64,000 nt of DNA, taken from positions 1 to 64,000 of IMG/VR virus record IMGVR_UViG_3300009011_000006. One strand, 5' to 3'. The notes beneath the pieces are model-generated. The model did no database searches and had not been told where the DNA came from. It saw only the letters and a list, made by a program, of their open reading frames with translations. Source of the DNA: a virus. The position numbers were made by a program, and so were the translations under genes. Shown here piece by piece: positions 34,707 to 43,362 of the stretch; positions within the stretch are counted from its first letter, which is position 1, and each line of letters begins with the position of its first letter.

Positions 34707-35237
34707 CTATAGTAGACTTTTCAAATCGACAGTACCGCGATACTCTAGAGGGATCTGATCCCAGACCATACTGAACAGCGCTCGATTGCCACGTGTAAGC
34801 ACAGCCATCAGTTGTACTTTTTCAGGAAAGTAAACCCTGCTGAAACCGGGGTCACGTCCGACGATCGTGCGCGTATTGCTGTAGAGGTCTGCTAGCTTGA
34901 TGGTATGAACTTCATCTTGAGCAGCGCCCAGACGATCCCTTGACAAAGCTTTACGAGTTGCTCGGTTACCCTTCTCCATATCCGAAAGCGCCATAACATA
35001 TGACGTCACAACAGGACCAAATACAACCCTAAGCTCAGCTTCAGTCACATTGCAATCTTCAACAACATCGTGGAGGAGAGCCGCCTGCTGCATTTCTACA
35101 GAGCCGCCGAAGTTGCGCACCAGCATCATCACTTCAATAGGGTGCACAATATAGGGTTCGCCCGTGTACTTGCGCTCCTGATCAACGGCGCAATGCGCAG
35201 CAGTGGCGTAAACAAGAGCACGATTAACTTCATTCAT
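34707..35237 (-). CDS. HD hydrolase of the SpoT/MESH1 type
   Basis: A 176-residue protein from ATG 35237, overlapping the end of the RNA ligase gene. It has R-K-Y-T-G-E-P-Y at residues 22-29, I-V-H-P, then L-L-H-D-V-V-E-D at 54-61 and a K-L-A-D near residue 117. This is the full metal-binding set of RelA/SpoT hydrolase domains. There is no synthetase domain. It probably removes the 3' diphosphate of (p)ppGpp or a related alarmone, which could counter stringent response or alarmone-producing defence toxins. Confidence 0.8.
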   Translation of the reverse strand: MNEVNRALVYATAAHCAVDQERKYTGEPYIVHPIEVMMLVRNFGGSVEMQQAALLHDVVEDCNVTEAELRVVFGPVVTSYVMALSDMEKGNRATRKALSRDRLGAAQDEVHTIKLADLYSNTRTIVGRDPGFSRVYFPEKVQLMAVLTRGNRALFSMVWDQIPLEYRGTVDLKSLL

Positions 35238-36242
35238 AATTAGTTTCCTTACAATACGCCGAATTCGTCGTGGACTTGTTTGCCTTAGTGAGAAAGTACC
35301 GCTTAGCGATATCCGAAATAGGTTTACCCAAATCTTTATGAGTAAACCCACTTGCGGCAACACGATCAGACTCTTCTTTCATAACGTCTGCAAACACCCA
35401 ACGAAGGTAGTGTCCGATATTACGCAGCTCAAACGCATGCTCTTGCAAGAATATCTGCAAACCCTGCTCAAGCCGATTTTCAGTAACGATCGCAGCGATC
35501 AAATCATCCTTGCGCGCAATAGCTTCTACGTCAACTTCAACAAGTTTACTTACCTTTGAGACGCTGTGCTTTTCGCCTTTTACCTTAAACCAGTATCTGC
35601 TATCTGAATACTCAGTATCGACGGGCTTCCATACAATACCTTCGCCAATTCCACTAACATCAGCTAGCTGTTTAGCGACAGGGCATTCCGCTTCTACAGC
35701 GGAGGTATATTCTACCAGCCTGTTTTGCACAAGTTCGGGCTGATTGAAATCAATTTCAACCATCCAATTTGGAAAATCATGAATACAATAAATATTATAA
35801 TCACTAAATGCAATTAGACGTAGGTTCCTAATATCTAACCATTCGTCGCCAGCGCGTACTGCAAACACCACAAAGTGTTTAGCGGAAAGATGGTTAATAC
35901 CGACGCCTCTTTGAATGCCAGGTCCGCACCATTCGCCAAAAAGAGTGTATTGCTTAGACTTGCTGTATATACTATGCACCAAGTCGAATACTGCAGGTAG
36001 GACGCTGGTCTCTAGAGTACTCATATACGCGCAAAAGCCAGCATTATCTTGCGATTGAGTAATAACTCGATTTCGCGAAAGGTAGGTGTATGTGGAGCCC
36101 TGATGAATACCGGCGTTTGTACCATGTAGCTTTACTGTCCCATTAAACCAAAGCTTTGGTACAGGTTGCTCTTTGAAAGTACAATGATCACGAATGGCCC
36201 TAACTACATGCCGGTATTGTTCAATAGATGGAACTTATTCAT
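35230..36242 (-). CDS. RNA ligase, frame-disrupted near the start
   Basis: The main frame contains nucleotidyltransferase motif I (V-K-L-H-G-T-N) near 36126, followed by L-F-G-E-W-C-G-P-G, G-E-G-I-V-W-K and F-K-V-K-G-E-K-H, the series of Rnl2-like RNA ligases. The catalytic Lys is present. No ATG precedes motif I in this frame. ATG at 36242, in a TAATG overlap with the gene before, opens the -1 frame as M-N-K-F. One extra base in TTCC (36230-36233) would give MNKFPSIEQYRHVV, an expected start. The first ATG in the uninterrupted frame, 36024, lies after motif I and would yield an inactive protein. Confidence 0.8.
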
Positions 36243-36907
36243 TACCAACCTTCCATGGGAAACTCGAGATAGACCTGCGTTTGCGCCCTAAGTTCATTTG
36301 TAATAGTTTTGACCCTATCAGTGTCGCGGCTGACACGACCGAACCAACGCCAACCAGAACCAACAGCTTTTGTACCGCTATGAAATGTTTGCCAGTCAAA
36401 TTCAATTAATTGGCGATCTGGAGCTTCCCATTGTGCTAGCTTGTTTTCCTCTAGCATCTGCTTAATGCGAGTATCCCAGTCACGATATATCAACCCATTG
36501 ACTTTAGGCAATTCACATTCACCCAAGGCAAATGAAGTAGGAGCTAAATGCGCATTAACCAACCCCATAATATGCCTGCTGTGGTAGGCAGGTGTATCGT
36601 AATCAGGTTGACCAGCTGTGAGAAAATGCTGGCCTACCGGAATAGGCGGGCGTGGAACGTCATCGTGGTGATACCCTGGAATCCCAGGATACCATCCAGA
36701 CATAAGCATATGAACCCTGCTATCAAATACACACGGCACTGATAGCCAATCTTGAGGCATAGATGAGATAAAAGAGCGCGTAATAGGACCGCCCTTTTCA
36801 TACGCAAATTCAAGATCTGAATTGAAGAACATAGGTTCATTCTTCACATCATCACAATATTTTGCAAAAGAATTAAGTAGATATGCACGACTGTTGAAGC
36901 TGTACAT
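36242..36907 (-). CDS. Fe(II)/2-oxoglutarate oxygenase-like protein
   Basis: A 221-residue protein with G-Y-H-H-D-D at residues 78-83, giving an HxD metal pair. A distal F-H-S-G-T-K (H176) is followed 11-15 residues later by Arg187/Arg191, suited to bind 2-oxoglutarate. This is the double-stranded beta-helix layout of this oxygenase class. The substrate could be nucleic acid, nucleotide or protein. It is coupled to the RNA ligase by TAATG. Confidence 0.6.
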   Translation of the reverse strand: MYSFNSRAYLLNSFAKYCDDVKNEPMFFNSDLEFAYEKGGPITRSFISSMPQDWLSVPCVFDSRVHMLMSGWYPGIPGYHHDDVPRPPIPVGQHFLTAGQPDYDTPAYHSRHIMGLVNAHLAPTSFALGECELPKVNGLIYRDWDTRIKQMLEENKLAQWEAPDRQLIEFDWQTFHSGTKAVGSGWRWFGRVSRDTDRVKTITNELRAQTQVYLEFPMEGW

Positions 36908-37268
36908 CTATATTCTCCGTGAAATTTATACCCACTCTGTTTTTAAATAAACTTGCAATACTTTGCTGTTTTGCTAAGTATAAATCGTATAAACTTAATT
37001 CACTCTTAATGTACGATTTCGGAAGATTAAATATAACCTGCCGATATCTTACTTTAATATCAACAGCCTCAAATATACTGACTACAAAGGAGTCATCATA
37101 AAGATTTTCTAGTATTTTGATAGGAAATACATAAAAGAGATCTTCTAATGACGCAAATCCGCAGAATTCTGCATCGTAATCAATGATACCTAAATCAGGT
37201 GAAATCAAATCGCCAGGATAGGTCACCCCATGAGATCTGGAAAGGTTTTGCAAGATTACGTGGCCCAT
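36873..37268 (-). CDS. Hypothetical protein
   Basis: A 131-residue protein preceded by GAGGA. It is rich in Leu, Ile, Tyr and Asp, with no Cys cluster and no membrane segment. No family recognised. It overlaps the oxygenase gene by 35 bases. It could be a local accessory protein of the NAD/RNA repair block. Confidence 0.55.
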   Translation of the reverse strand: MGHVILQNLSRSHGVTYPGDLISPDLGIIDYDAEFCGFASLEDLFYVFPIKILENLYDDSFVVSIFEAVDIKVRYRQVIFNLPKSYIKSELSLYDLYLAKQQSIASLFKNRVGINFTENIDVQLQQSCIST

Positions 37269-37334
37269 ATCACGTCCTCGTCAGGGGCCACGATCTGCAT
37301 GTCCTTTAAGATGTATTCTATATACCTCGGACAT

Positions 37335-38696
37335 TTAGAAATCCTTTGCACGATTGCGGACTTCATCGAAAGTATGCTTAACAAGCAGTTCGCCATCTCG
37401 CCACACAGGCTGCATGAGATCAACAGCATGATGCGAGAGATGATCAGTGCGAATAGCACGATATTGACCGTCGTATTCGATAACAGATTGGCGGCCAGCC
37501 TTGCTTGCCTTTTGGATGCTGCCAGTAGGCGTCTTCTGAACATCCCGCCAGCCATCGCCGTAATTAACAGCATTCATCTTCATGGCAAAGCTGAGTGTAT
37601 CGCGATCGACTTTCTGAAGAAGACCACCGCCCATGCCAAATACGATATTATCCAGCGAGAAGCCGGCATGAATGATATTGCGGATAAGTTCCTCAATAGA
37701 ATCCTCATTCATACCATCGCCTTGAATAACACGTACGTGCGAGTCCAGAACACGGTATCCCTTACTGTTTACAGTACCACCAAAAGCTTCCCACAACTTG
37801 TGCATGATATCGATCGATACCGTCGTAGGGTTGCCGCTATCAGGCCGAACAACAAGAGTGCCATTGCGTTCAAGAATCTCTTCCTTGAGACTATAGCACC
37901 AAGCCTTACGTACGGCACGTTCCAGGTCATAGCTATCCGAAACGATCGATACAAGACCATCAGGAAAACTCTTGAGAATGTGATGATACGCATTGTATTC
38001 GCGTTCACGTCCCCAGCTAGTAATAGTGCTGTGCTCGGCCGCAGGGATATTGAAGCCGGGCATACCAGCCTTGTAATAGTGCTGCGCATGGAGAATGCCA
38101 GCGAGGGTATCCGTGCTGCTGAAATTTAGCAAATGCGCCATGCCACCCAGAGCAGCGCTTTCCCGGCTGCTGGCACCACGAGCACCCATATCGTGCAGTT
38201 TGAATTCGATCTGGCCGTCAGGGTCATCACTGCTGATCAACAGACCGCGATAAATGATCTTACGGCATTTTGCCGACAGCGTAGCAACCGTAGAAGGATA
38301 CCATGTTGTGCGCGTCAAATCCGTGTCGATGAAGTTAGGCAGCCACGGGAAGCGTGGATCTGTGTTGACAACCTCAAATAGCGGTGTACCACAAGGAACT
38401 GCAATCCCTTCAGGCAAGGCGCGGATTTCCAGTGGTAGATAGCCCAGATTTTCCAGATCACGAAAGCCCTTATCATTAAAAGGGATGCCGTGGGCCGCGA
38501 GCACATCTGCGCATTCTTCGATCATATCAAGGTCTGGCGCATCCATACTGTCCATCAACGTAGGTTGCAGACCAAAGAAGATCATGCGATGGCTGAAATT
38601 GTTGATGCGTGCCTCGCCGTAGACAGAAGCGTACTTCATTTCCGGCGGATACTGCATAAAGTGCGAGTGCTTATAGCTATCAACATCAAAAATCAT
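37335..38696 (-). CDS. nadV: Nicotinamide phosphoribosyltransferase
   Basis: A 453-residue protein from ATG 38696, two bases after the stop of the adenylyltransferase gene. It opens with F-D-V-D-S-Y-K-H-S-H-F, has K-L-H-D-M-G-A-R-G near residue 165, P-A-A-E-H-S-T-I-T-S-W-G around 217-228 (catalytic His) and V-R-P-D-S-G-N-P. These are the standard NAMPT motifs. It joins nicotinamide to PRPP to form NMN. Together with the next enzyme it makes NAD in two steps from nicotinamide. Confidence 0.93.
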   Translation of the reverse strand: MIFDVDSYKHSHFMQYPPEMKYASVYGEARINNFSHRMIFFGLQPTLMDSMDAPDLDMIEECADVLAAHGIPFNDKGFRDLENLGYLPLEIRALPEGIAVPCGTPLFEVVNTDPRFPWLPNFIDTDLTRTTWYPSTVATLSAKCRKIIYRGLLISSDDPDGQIEFKLHDMGARGASSRESAALGGMAHLLNFSSTDTLAGILHAQHYYKAGMPGFNIPAAEHSTITSWGREREYNAYHHILKSFPDGLVSIVSDSYDLERAVRKAWCYSLKEEILERNGTLVVRPDSGNPTTVSIDIMHKLWEAFGGTVNSKGYRVLDSHVRVIQGDGMNEDSIEELIRNIIHAGFSLDNIVFGMGGGLLQKVDRDTLSFAMKMNAVNYGDGWRDVQKTPTGSIQKASKAGRQSVIEYDGQYRAIRTDHLSHHAVDLMQPVWRDGELLVKHTFDEVRNRAKDF

Positions 38697-38697
38697 T

Positions 38698-39681
38698 TCA
38701 AAACCCCTTGTAAAAAGCCATGTGGTAGTGGTCTTCAAAGTATTGTGTTGGATGAACTGCGTGCTCATGCATCCAGCCAGCCCAGGATGCATCATCCTTA
38801 CCCTGAGGCGCTGGCATGTCTACGTTGTCAGGAATTTCTATGTAAGCGGCATGAGTGATGATACGCCCTCGCAAGCTGCGTTCAGGATCATCAAAGATAT
38901 GCCAACCAACAATGTATTGCGGATCGATGAGAAGTCCTGTCTCTTCCTCGACTTCTCTAAGCATACCTCTTTCGATACGCTCGTCAGGTTCAAGAAATCC
39001 TCCTGGCGCTGCATATAGGTTTTTACCTACAGCACCGCCGCGCTTGATAAGAAGTCTTTTGTCACGCCAGCGGATAATACCATCAACTGTGACAAAAGGA
39101 CCAGTCCCATATTTAAGGCGATCCTTATCTACACCTTCCTTATAAGACAAGAGCTCCTTGAATGTATCCGTCATCTTGAAATGCTCAAGGAACGTCAAGG
39201 TATTTGGTGTGATGTAGGGAGCAGGGATATGAGGCAGACGCCGAAGGTACACCTCACGAACATCGCTGGCGGAAAAGGTGCCGTAACTACTGCTAATCTG
39301 AATGCTTTCCCACGATGGAAACATATTCAGATAGTAGCTGGATTTGTCTTTGCCGTAGCCGGTCAGATAGATTATATCTTCAGGCTTGGAGCAAGAGCTG
39401 ATGAGATTTTCAACGTTTTGCAGCCAATCCGCGTCGCTGTACGGGTAGTCATCAAGCGGAAGAACCTCCAACCGACCCAGTGCGTGCTCATAAGCAAAGG
39501 CGTTACTGATCAGCGATCGACGTTCTTCATATGTGAAAGGGTTCTTCGGATCTCGGGCTTTATTTGCAGAGCCAACAAGCACAATCAGCCTATCAACCTT
39601 TGAAAGAGCTTCCGAAATGACATGCGCGTGACCGATATGCATCGGCTGAAAGCGCCCGATAAAAACGCCTATTTTGCTCAT
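38698..39681 (-). CDS. nadM: Bifunctional NMN adenylyltransferase / Nudix hydrolase
   Basis: A 327-residue protein. The N-terminal half has G-R-F-Q-P-M-H-I-G-H at residues 9-18 and S-S-Y-G-T-F-S-A-S-D-V-R near 143-154, typical of NMNAT. The C-terminal half is a Nudix domain whose box G-F-L-E-P-D-E-R-I-E-R-G-M-L-R-E-V-E-E-E-T-G has every consensus residue, near 224-246. The first domain makes NAD from NMN and ATP. The second probably hydrolyses ADP-ribose. This two-domain layout is known in NadM/Nudix enzymes. Confidence 0.92.
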   Translation of the reverse strand: MSKIGVFIGRFQPMHIGHAHVISEALSKVDRLIVLVGSANKARDPKNPFTYEERRSLISNAFAYEHALGRLEVLPLDDYPYSDADWLQNVENLISSCSKPEDIIYLTGYGKDKSSYYLNMFPSWESIQISSSYGTFSASDVREVYLRRLPHIPAPYITPNTLTFLEHFKMTDTFKELLSYKEGVDKDRLKYGTGPFVTVDGIIRWRDKRLLIKRGGAVGKNLYAAPGGFLEPDERIERGMLREVEEETGLLIDPQYIVGWHIFDDPERSLRGRIITHAAYIEIPDNVDMPAPQGKDDASWAGWMHEHAVHPTQYFEDHYHMAFYKGF

Positions 39682-39956
39682 AAAATCTCCGGGATGTGAA
39701 CCAGCGAATGCATGGTGAATTCGTAGCGGTTGAAAAGGCTAGCGAGCGTAAATGCTGCATTTGCCTTCTGCGTCTCTTCGGCTGCGTGCGCCTCTGTCAT
39801 TCGGTAACTCTCGCTGTCATGACCACGTTGATCGGCATGAAGAGCGGCCTGCCGTAGTAAACTATTTGCAGAATCACGGTGTTTATCAGCGATACTCCGC
39901 AAGGCGCTCACTACGAGTTCTAACTCATTCTCCGTCAAATCGCGCGATGTCGTCAT
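39678..39956 (-). CDS. Hypothetical helical protein
   Basis: A 92-residue, nearly all-helical protein rich in Ala, Glu, His and Ser. ATG at 39956 follows GGAAAACCTT, so I chose it over a start 12 bases earlier. No family recognised. It overlaps the adenylyltransferase gene by four bases. Confidence 0.6.
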   Translation of the reverse strand: MTTSRDLTENELELVVSALRSIADKHRDSANSLLRQAALHADQRGHDSESYRMTEAHAAEETQKANAAFTLASLFNRYEFTMHSLVHIPEIL

Positions 39957-39968
39957 AAGGTTTTCCAA

Positions 39969-40124
39969 TCACGGATGATTATCAACAAAATCAGCCATCA
40001 GTATGAAATCCAGGGTGTCTGCACAAATTTTAAACTCTGCACAAGTTTTTAAATCAGCCTCGTCATCGTCAGCTAGATTCAGATAAAAGGCCACAACTTT
40101 ATCATAAAAGGCTTCATTAGTCAC
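39969..40124 (-). CDS. Small acidic hypothetical protein
   Basis: A 51-residue protein. GTG at 40124 has GGAG seven bases upstream; an ATG 27 bases earlier would place that site within the gene and overlap the terminator. The sequence is acidic (D-D-D-E-A-D in the middle). Function unknown. Confidence 0.55.
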   Translation of the reverse strand: MTNEAFYDKVVAFYLNLADDDEADLKTCAEFKICADTLDFILMADFVDNHP

Positions 40125-40142
40125 CGAATATCTCCAAAAGAT

Positions 40143-40166
40143 GCTCCCCACCGCTAGGCAGGGAGC
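40143..40166 (-). terminator. Hairpin terminator
   Basis: GCTCCC and GGGAGC pair around a 12-nt loop, and the coding strand continues ATCTTTT. It sits in the 23-bp gap between two genes. Confidence 0.6.
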
Positions 40167-40174
40167 TTCCTAGA

Positions 40175-40570
40175 TTACTCTGACAGCTCAGCCAGTTGGC
40201 GATCGAGGTCTTCGTCCGTCATCTTGCCGATCCTGTCGTCTGCGCGCTTGGCCTTTTCATCCAGCAAACGCATGCGATGCGTACGACGATCCATTGCAGC
40301 AGCTGCCTGGTTCTTCTCGTTGAGCTTCACCGCAATGATATGCTTGACAACTTCAAGACGCAGCTTTGCAATACGCACCGCAGGATCTTCACCTTGCGTA
40401 ACCAGAGACTCGCCTTCAGAGTCCTTAATGAAGCGATTAATCTGGCGTCCGACAGCATCCAGACTGCAAGCACCGGTCAGCGGCAGATCCCAAAGCTGTT
40501 CAGTGCTGAGGCTGCCCTTTTGGCTTTCAAAGCGGAACTTGCTGCGGGTTGCATTTTCAAAAATGTTCAT
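40175..40570 (-). CDS. Conserved phage protein, N-I-F-E-N-A-T-R type
   Basis: A 131-residue protein starting MNIFENATRSKFRF, then L-S-T-E-Q-L-W-D-L-P-L near residue 22. This N-terminal pattern recurs in large phages and is usually uncharacterised. The second half is a charged helix. It lies next to the large Cys-containing protein, with which such genes often occur. Function unknown. Confidence 0.7.
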   Translation of the reverse strand: MNIFENATRSKFRFESQKGSLSTEQLWDLPLTGACSLDAVGRQINRFIKDSEGESLVTQGEDPAVRIAKLRLEVVKHIIAVKLNEKNQAAAAMDRRTHRMRLLDEKAKRADDRIGKMTDEDLDRQLAELSE

Positions 40571-40578
40571 TGTAAATC

Positions 40579-40854
40579 CTATCTAGCTATGCTAAGGGTT
40601 AAGAGAATAAGACTTGTGAATATTACTGTGCCGAAGACAATAGCTGTAAATTCATCGGTACCTCGTCCATTCTGAGAGCCACGTGGTCTATATTCCCACC
40701 CAGCGCGGTAATAGGTACCGTACTCTCCGTACGAGTACCTCACCCTTCTCTCAGCCTTCCCTATAACTACACCATTCATAGTTGGCCTTGGCACAAATAC
40801 AAAACAATTATGCCAACCGTCTGGTGGAGTTTTTCGCTTAAAACTGATATTCAT
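40579..40854 (-). CDS. Small tail-anchored membrane protein
   Basis: A 91-residue protein, ATG at 40854 overlapping the TGA of the gene before. The first 65 residues are basic and aromatic with a Y-S-Y-G-E-Y-G-T-Y-Y stretch. The last about 20 form one transmembrane helix (F-G-T-V-I-F-T-S-L-I-L-L-T). The soluble part probably faces the cytoplasm. Function unknown. Confidence 0.6.
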   Translation of the reverse strand: MNISFKRKTPPDGWHNCFVFVPRPTMNGVVIGKAERRVRYSYGEYGTYYRAGWEYRPRGSQNGRGTDEFTAIVFGTVIFTSLILLTLSIAR

Positions 40855-42815
40855 CAAAACATCAATTCATAGGCGCGGTTGTTGTCGACAATAACGGTAA
40901 CAGTGTCACCACGTGCCCTTGTGAAACCAACACCTGAGAGCTGAGTTTCAGAGACTTCACATTTGGTGCGAGCGCCGAGTACTTCAAACACCTTACGATG
41001 TTCCTGAAGCTCCGGTCGGAGATCCTCGTTATAGAAACCTCGCACAGGATCAGGGTTCTTACAACCCTTCAGCATGAAGAAGAGGTGCTTTGAGCCGAAG
41101 CCGCCTGCGCCATCCCAATGATTCGGGGAAAGTAGCACAGTCTCTACGTCCACCAGAGTATCAGTAGAAAGGCCCCACTTCGTCGCAGAAGCACTAACAG
41201 ACGGAAGGTTGGATTCAAATTTTACAGGCCTTCCGTCCTTCACTGTAACCACGACAGCGTTGACGCGCCCACCATTAGGTACTGCATTATTGTATGTATA
41301 CGTCGTCACCACGCCTTCGAATTCTACATCGATATTAAAGCCAACGTCTACACTTTCGCGTCGTGTAAAATTATGTACGCTAAAGCCGTAGACACCGTCT
41401 TGCAAGCTGTTAAACGCCATATTCTCGACAGCGTCACGTTTATGGCCGCCACCGGCGTTCATATCAACGTCTAGGATACCCATCTTGTTTCGGAAATAGA
41501 TGTGCTCTCCCGAAGGCGCATAACAATGGAGATCGAGATCATCAAAGTTGAACCACGACAACGACACACGGAAGAAAGTATCGGTGCGACCGCCCGCAGC
41601 TTTTACACGCTCCTTAACGCTGTCCTTCACATCGCCATCGTAGGACCATGAAAAGTCATTCTGCCAATTGAACAGACGTCCGGTGCTTTCATGCTGTGGC
41701 GCCGTAATTGACACGAAATTGCCCAAGTGCTTATTGGTCAACTTCAGCTTCAATGAAGAAGCTTGTGGAAGAATAGTGTTGATGAATTGATCTGGATCAA
41801 TCTTCTGTGCATGTGCCAAATCCGGAGCCTTCGCGGGCTTAACATCCAGAGCGAGCAGGTCTTCAATACCACCGCGCATCTTACCTTGCACGGCGTTGTC
41901 GACGAAGAGCACATCGTTCACAGACAAATCTTCAACGGTAGCAAAGCGTCGTTTAATCGACTGCTCCAAACCCAGTGACTCTAGCGTAGCGTTTGCCTGC
42001 TGCACCATTTTCGTAGTGATCGGAGCCGACGAACGACGGAAGTTGCGAGGAGCCATTACAGCATCGTATGCTCGCAAGCAGGCATCAAGATCAAGTCCTT
42101 TGGAAAGATTGATCAAAAGCGTGCCGAAAGCATTGTTGCGGATCCTTGCAACGGGTGTATCACTTTGGCTCCAGGCGAATGCTTCCTTGTCGGCAGAAGC
42201 ATCATAAGCCAGTTTGAAATCTCTGAACTTACGGACAGCGTTTTCGTATTCAGCGCCTCGGTAGAGTTCATTATTATTGATGAGATCGAGCGCTGTATCG
42301 AATGCTTCAATCGTCAGCTCACGAAGACCGCGTTCGAACACTTGTGCTTTCGTGTTAAAATCGCCTCGCGCTTTATCGGCGTCTTTTGAATAATGCCGCT
42401 GAGCGATAACACCATAGAAGTGCGACCATTGCCTATTTGTATGAGCATCGTAGTTATGACGTTCGCCATACCAATTCTGCTTAGTTCTGTAAACGCTCTT
42501 GATTGGCGCTTGCAGGACAAGATCGCTCATTCGTTCAGCAACAGTCTCGTACGGCTCTGGCAGTGCGCCCAGGCCGCCCCATACTGTCATACGCTCGCCG
42601 TTATCATCAAAGGCAATAACGCCGCCCAGATTCTTGATAAAGTTTCGGCAGGTATGACAGGTATGCTCGGTCTCTTTGCGATACAGAGGATCTGTTCCGG
42701 CAGGAAAGGCTGCCAAGTACTTCGCATACAAGTCGTCGAGATCAACCACGAAAAGCTCATTTCGCTTCATGACGTCAAAACGAGCGATAACGGCTTTTGC
42801 AAACTTATCAAACAT
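40854..42815 (-). CDS. Large conserved phage protein with CxxC and DUF2135-like region
   Basis: A 653-residue protein. ATG at 42815 follows AGGA by about nine bases; an upstream GTG lies on that site. Near residue 48 it has H-T-C-H-T-C-R-N-F-I. Around residues 420-450 it has W-F-N-F-D-D-L-D-L-H-C-Y-A-P-S-G and G-I-L-D-V-D-M-N-A-G-G-G, as in YfaP/DUF2135-type domains. This N-terminus occurs in other large phages. Function is unknown; metal binding is plausible. Confidence 0.65.
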   Translation of the reverse strand: MFDKFAKAVIARFDVMKRNELFVVDLDDLYAKYLAAFPAGTDPLYRKETEHTCHTCRNFIKNLGGVIAFDDNGERMTVWGGLGALPEPYETVAERMSDLVLQAPIKSVYRTKQNWYGERHNYDAHTNRQWSHFYGVIAQRHYSKDADKARGDFNTKAQVFERGLRELTIEAFDTALDLINNNELYRGAEYENAVRKFRDFKLAYDASADKEAFAWSQSDTPVARIRNNAFGTLLINLSKGLDLDACLRAYDAVMAPRNFRRSSAPITTKMVQQANATLESLGLEQSIKRRFATVEDLSVNDVLFVDNAVQGKMRGGIEDLLALDVKPAKAPDLAHAQKIDPDQFINTILPQASSLKLKLTNKHLGNFVSITAPQHESTGRLFNWQNDFSWSYDGDVKDSVKERVKAAGGRTDTFFRVSLSWFNFDDLDLHCYAPSGEHIYFRNKMGILDVDMNAGGGHKRDAVENMAFNSLQDGVYGFSVHNFTRRESVDVGFNIDVEFEGVVTTYTYNNAVPNGGRVNAVVVTVKDGRPVKFESNLPSVSASATKWGLSTDTLVDVETVLLSPNHWDGAGGFGSKHLFFMLKGCKNPDPVRGFYNEDLRPELQEHRKVFEVLGARTKCEVSETQLSGVGFTRARGDTVTVIVDNNRAYELMF

Positions 42816-42816
42816 G

Positions 42817-42984
42817 TTAATAATCCTCACTTGAATAAAGATCTTCGATGATCTGTTGGCGATCAGCGTTTGTCAGTCGCTTTTCAATCCAATTCCACTT
42901 ATAAGGCTTTCCAGCCACATGCGTGATATACCAATCATCTATATAGGATTCGGGGATGCCGACATCTGGTTCAGCAGGTTGCAT
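42817..42984 (-). CDS. Small hypothetical protein, start uncertain
   Basis: A 55-residue frame from ATG 42984 to TAA one base before the next gene's start. The protein-like sequence continues upstream in frame (F-L-P-K-G-E-A-D-I-F-V-L-G-G-L-P-V-T-I-C-Y) into the end of the previous gene, but no ATG, GTG or TTG appears there. The true start may therefore be a rare codon, or a base may be missing. It has a D-D-W-Y-I-T-H-V segment. Function unknown. Confidence 0.5.
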   Translation of the reverse strand: MQPAEPDVGIPESYIDDWYITHVAGKPYKWNWIEKRLTNADRQQIIEDLYSSEDY

Positions 42985-43039
42985 CGAGTAACAAATTGTT
43001 ACAGGAAGACCGCCCAGAACAAAGATGTCGGCCTCGCCC

Positions 43040-43351
43040 TTAGGCAGGAAGACCGCCGAAGATATACCGGAGCAGATCTACCGGGTTAGTGCCCTTTGAG
43101 CACGGCAGGCTGATGTACTGCCCTGACTGAAAGAGGTCAATAGCCCGCTCAGCACCGATCCGCCGATTATATCGATCTTTTGGGTTCAAGAAAGTAACGG
43201 CCACATCCATCAGCGTTTGATTGCTCTTTCGCTGAAAAACCAGGGTGCAGCTTCGTGCATGACCACCGAAGGGTCCGTACAGACCGCTGTTATTAACATG
43301 TACAAGAGTAAGGCCGTTTGCTGCAAGCTCAGCTGGAATATCACGCTTCAT
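43040..43351 (-). CDS. Hypothetical protein
   Basis: A 103-residue basic protein with a G-L-Y-G-P-F-G-G-H-A-R loop and an F-L-N-P-K-D-R-Y-N-R segment. No family recognised. It lies in an array of small accessory genes. Confidence 0.55.
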   Translation of the reverse strand: MKRDIPAELAANGLTLVHVNNSGLYGPFGGHARSCTLVFQRKSNQTLMDVAVTFLNPKDRYNRRIGAERAIDLFQSGQYISLPCSKGTNPVDLLRYIFGGLPA

Positions 43352-43362
43352 GATTGATTTCC

